Source: Giesbergeria sp.
GTDB lineage: Bacteria; Pseudomonadota; Gammaproteobacteria; Burkholderiales; Burkholderiaceae_C
Direction: 5' to 3'
Assembly (NCBI GenBank): GCA_030690515.1
Contig: JAUYGP010000106.1
Span: 1 to 15,285 of the forward strand
Length of the DNA stretch: 15,285 bases
Position numbers and translations under genes: made by a program. This document shows positions 14,598 through 15,285 of the stretch, one piece after another. The first letter of the stretch is position 1, and each line of letters starts with the position of its first letter. Under the pieces are notes generated by a model. The model saw only the letters and a program-made list of their open reading frames with translations, was not told the origin of the DNA and searched no databases.

Positions 14598-14749
14598 GGT
14601 GGGTACCGGTGAAAGGGAGAGGCGCGCAGCGCAGGTAGGCGCTGTGCGACAAGACACCAGAGTGCGTCACTCCGATGGCAGTTGGCTCTCTGTTCACTGC
14701 GTATCAACGCGATGCAACAGATCTCCCGGTGCGCTCTCAACAATTGGTA

Positions 14750-14778
14750 ACTATAAAGAGGCGTGACAAATACCACAA
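14750..14778 (-). promoter_or_regulatory. Possible sigma-70 promoter for the chemoreceptor operon
   Basis: On the minus strand, TTGTGG (14778-14773) is followed after 17 bp by TATAGT (14755-14750). The -10 box matches in 5 of 6 positions and the -35 in 3 of 6. Transcription would start near 14743, leaving a leader of about 145 nt before the ATG at 14597. I see no convincing flagellar sigma-28 promoter in this gap. No strong Shine-Dalgarno sequence precedes the ATG. Confidence 0.35.
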
Positions 14779-14783
14779 TTCAG

Positions 14784-14825
14784 AAAAACAGGCAGTATCA
14801 CTACCGGAAAACAGGTAGTCATGCC
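14784..14825 (-). terminator. Likely intrinsic terminator of the response regulator gene
   Basis: Read on the minus strand from 14825, GGCA pairs with TGCC (14794-14791). Inside it ACTACC pairs with GGTAGT (plus-strand positions 14814-14819 and 14800-14805) around an 8-nt loop. A run of five T follows at once (14788-14784). The outer stem is separated from the inner by unpaired bases, so the hairpin is bipartite. It begins 16 bp after the response regulator stop and should separate that gene from the chemoreceptor operon. Confidence 0.5.
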
Positions 14826-14840
14826 ACCGCCGAAGCGCCA

Positions 14841-15285
14841 CTAACGCAAGCCGCGCTCGTTGTTCACCACGTAGCGCGTCAATGCGGCAACGTTGTGCCG
14901 GTCGAGTTTGCGCATGATGTTGCGCCGGTGCACTTCCACGGTGGAAGCCGCAATCCCCAGCATGTCTCCGATCTGGATGGATGTGCACCCTTCTGCCACC
15001 AGTTTGAGCACCTGGCGCTCTCGTGGCCCAAGCCTGGCAGCAGGGCGCGCCGGATCCCCCTGTCCAAGGACCGCACCCGCCACCACGCCCGCCACATCGG
15101 GACACAGATAGGTTTTGCCCTGCAGCACCGTCCGGATGGCGCGCAGTAGCTCGTCGCTCGCTTCTGCCTTGGTCACATAGCCGCAGGCCCCCGCCTGGAG
15201 CATCTCCAGCACATAGCGCTGGTCGGCATACGCGGACAACGCCACCACTTTGACTTGCGGCATGAGCGCGAGCAACTGGCGCGTT
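14841..15285 (-). CDS. NarL/FixJ-family response regulator, C-terminal part (cut by window edge)
   Basis: The 147 residues visible enter from the right edge and stop at 14841. The first part is the second half of a receiver domain: VKVVALSAYADQRYVLEMLQAGACGYVTKAEA, with the conserved Ser of the beta-4 end and the Lys of GYVTK. The phosphorylated Asp lies outside the window. A LuxR-type DNA-binding domain follows (LGPRERQVLKLVAEG, then IGDMLGIAASTVEVHRRNIMRKL as the helix-turn-helix and recognition helix). It would act as a phosphorylation-dependent transcription factor; its sensor kinase is not in the window. An apparent start at 15275 (TTG) is internal, because receiver-domain sequence continues upstream to the edge. 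It is on the same strand as the chemoreceptor genes and may regulate them, though a terminator lies between. Confidence 0.9.
   Translation of the reverse strand, partial: TRQLLALMPQVKVVALSAYADQRYVLEMLQAGACGYVTKAEASDELLRAIRTVLQGKTYLCPDVAGVVAGAVLGQGDPARPAARLGPRERQVLKLVAEGCTSIQIGDMLGIAASTVEVHRRNIMRKLDRHNVAALTRYVVNNERGLR

Noticed and set aside
12645..14612. Long plus-strand open frame (655 codons) opposite the chemoreceptor gene
   Set aside because: It mirrors the chemoreceptor almost exactly, and its translation is His/Leu/Arg/Gln-rich without a recognisable domain. The minus-strand gene has unmistakable signalling-domain motifs.
14598..14657. Longer N-terminus for the chemoreceptor starting at 14657
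   Set aside because: The added 20 residues are Cys/Arg/Pro-rich and precede the family-typical MSLLHRLSLAQKF beginning at 14597.
1..15285. Defence system, prophage, toxin-antitoxin pair or transposon
   Set aside because: No nuclease, methyltransferase, integrase, transposase, phage structural or toxin-like protein appears in any supported gene; all larger genes belong to regulator, transport, metabolic or signalling families.

Overview
The window is GC-rich chromosomal DNA from a betaproteobacterium, most likely a member of the Comamonadaceae (Acidovorax/Rhodoferax-like). The basis is the high G+C at third codon positions, the protein types, and three copies of a short intergenic hairpin repeat (ATAGCT, then GCTT, a 7-nt loop, AAGC) that I recall from this family. 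The genus cannot be fixed from the sequence alone. I see no insertion sequence, tRNA, rRNA, CRISPR array or known defence locus.

Left part (1-3657, + strand): the C-terminal end of an unrecognised gene; a hairpin repeat; then a promoter and a 41-bp near-perfect palindrome directly before a TetR-type regulator. The regulator starts a tightly overlapped operon: TetR, a DUF2867 protein, and an ABC1/UbiB-type atypical kinase. A small, less GC-rich membrane protein gene (DUF6463-like) follows and ends in a clear intrinsic terminator. The TetR protein probably controls its own operon through the palindrome; the substrate of the kinase/DUF2867 pair is unknown.

Middle part (3755-8108, + strand): a CPA1-type cation/proton antiporter with a degenerate cytoplasmic nucleotide-binding domain; a second hairpin repeat; a secreted basic protein that joins W-x-x-G-x-W repeats to aspartate-rich calcium-loop repeats; then a tandem glycine riboswitch ahead of a DadA-type D-amino acid dehydrogenase. 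Between the riboswitch and the dadA start are three small hairpins, the last being a degenerate third copy of the hairpin repeat.

Right part (8117-15285, - strand): transcription runs leftward. It begins with the C-terminal part of a NarL/FixJ response regulator, followed by a likely terminator. A methyl-accepting chemotaxis protein with its own possible promoter comes next, and 10 bp later a 1485-residue membrane sensor with PAS, GAF, GGDEF and EAL domains. The chemoreceptor and the c-di-GMP enzyme look co-transcribed, which suggests linked control of taxis and the motile/sessile switch. The c-di-GMP gene converges on dadA with only 8 bp between the stop codons.

No wholly new system is evident. 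The best candidates for new biology are the TetR/DUF2867/ABC1 operon with its large operator, the glycine-riboswitch control of dadA with a repeat-derived leader, and the chemoreceptor/GGDEF-EAL pair.
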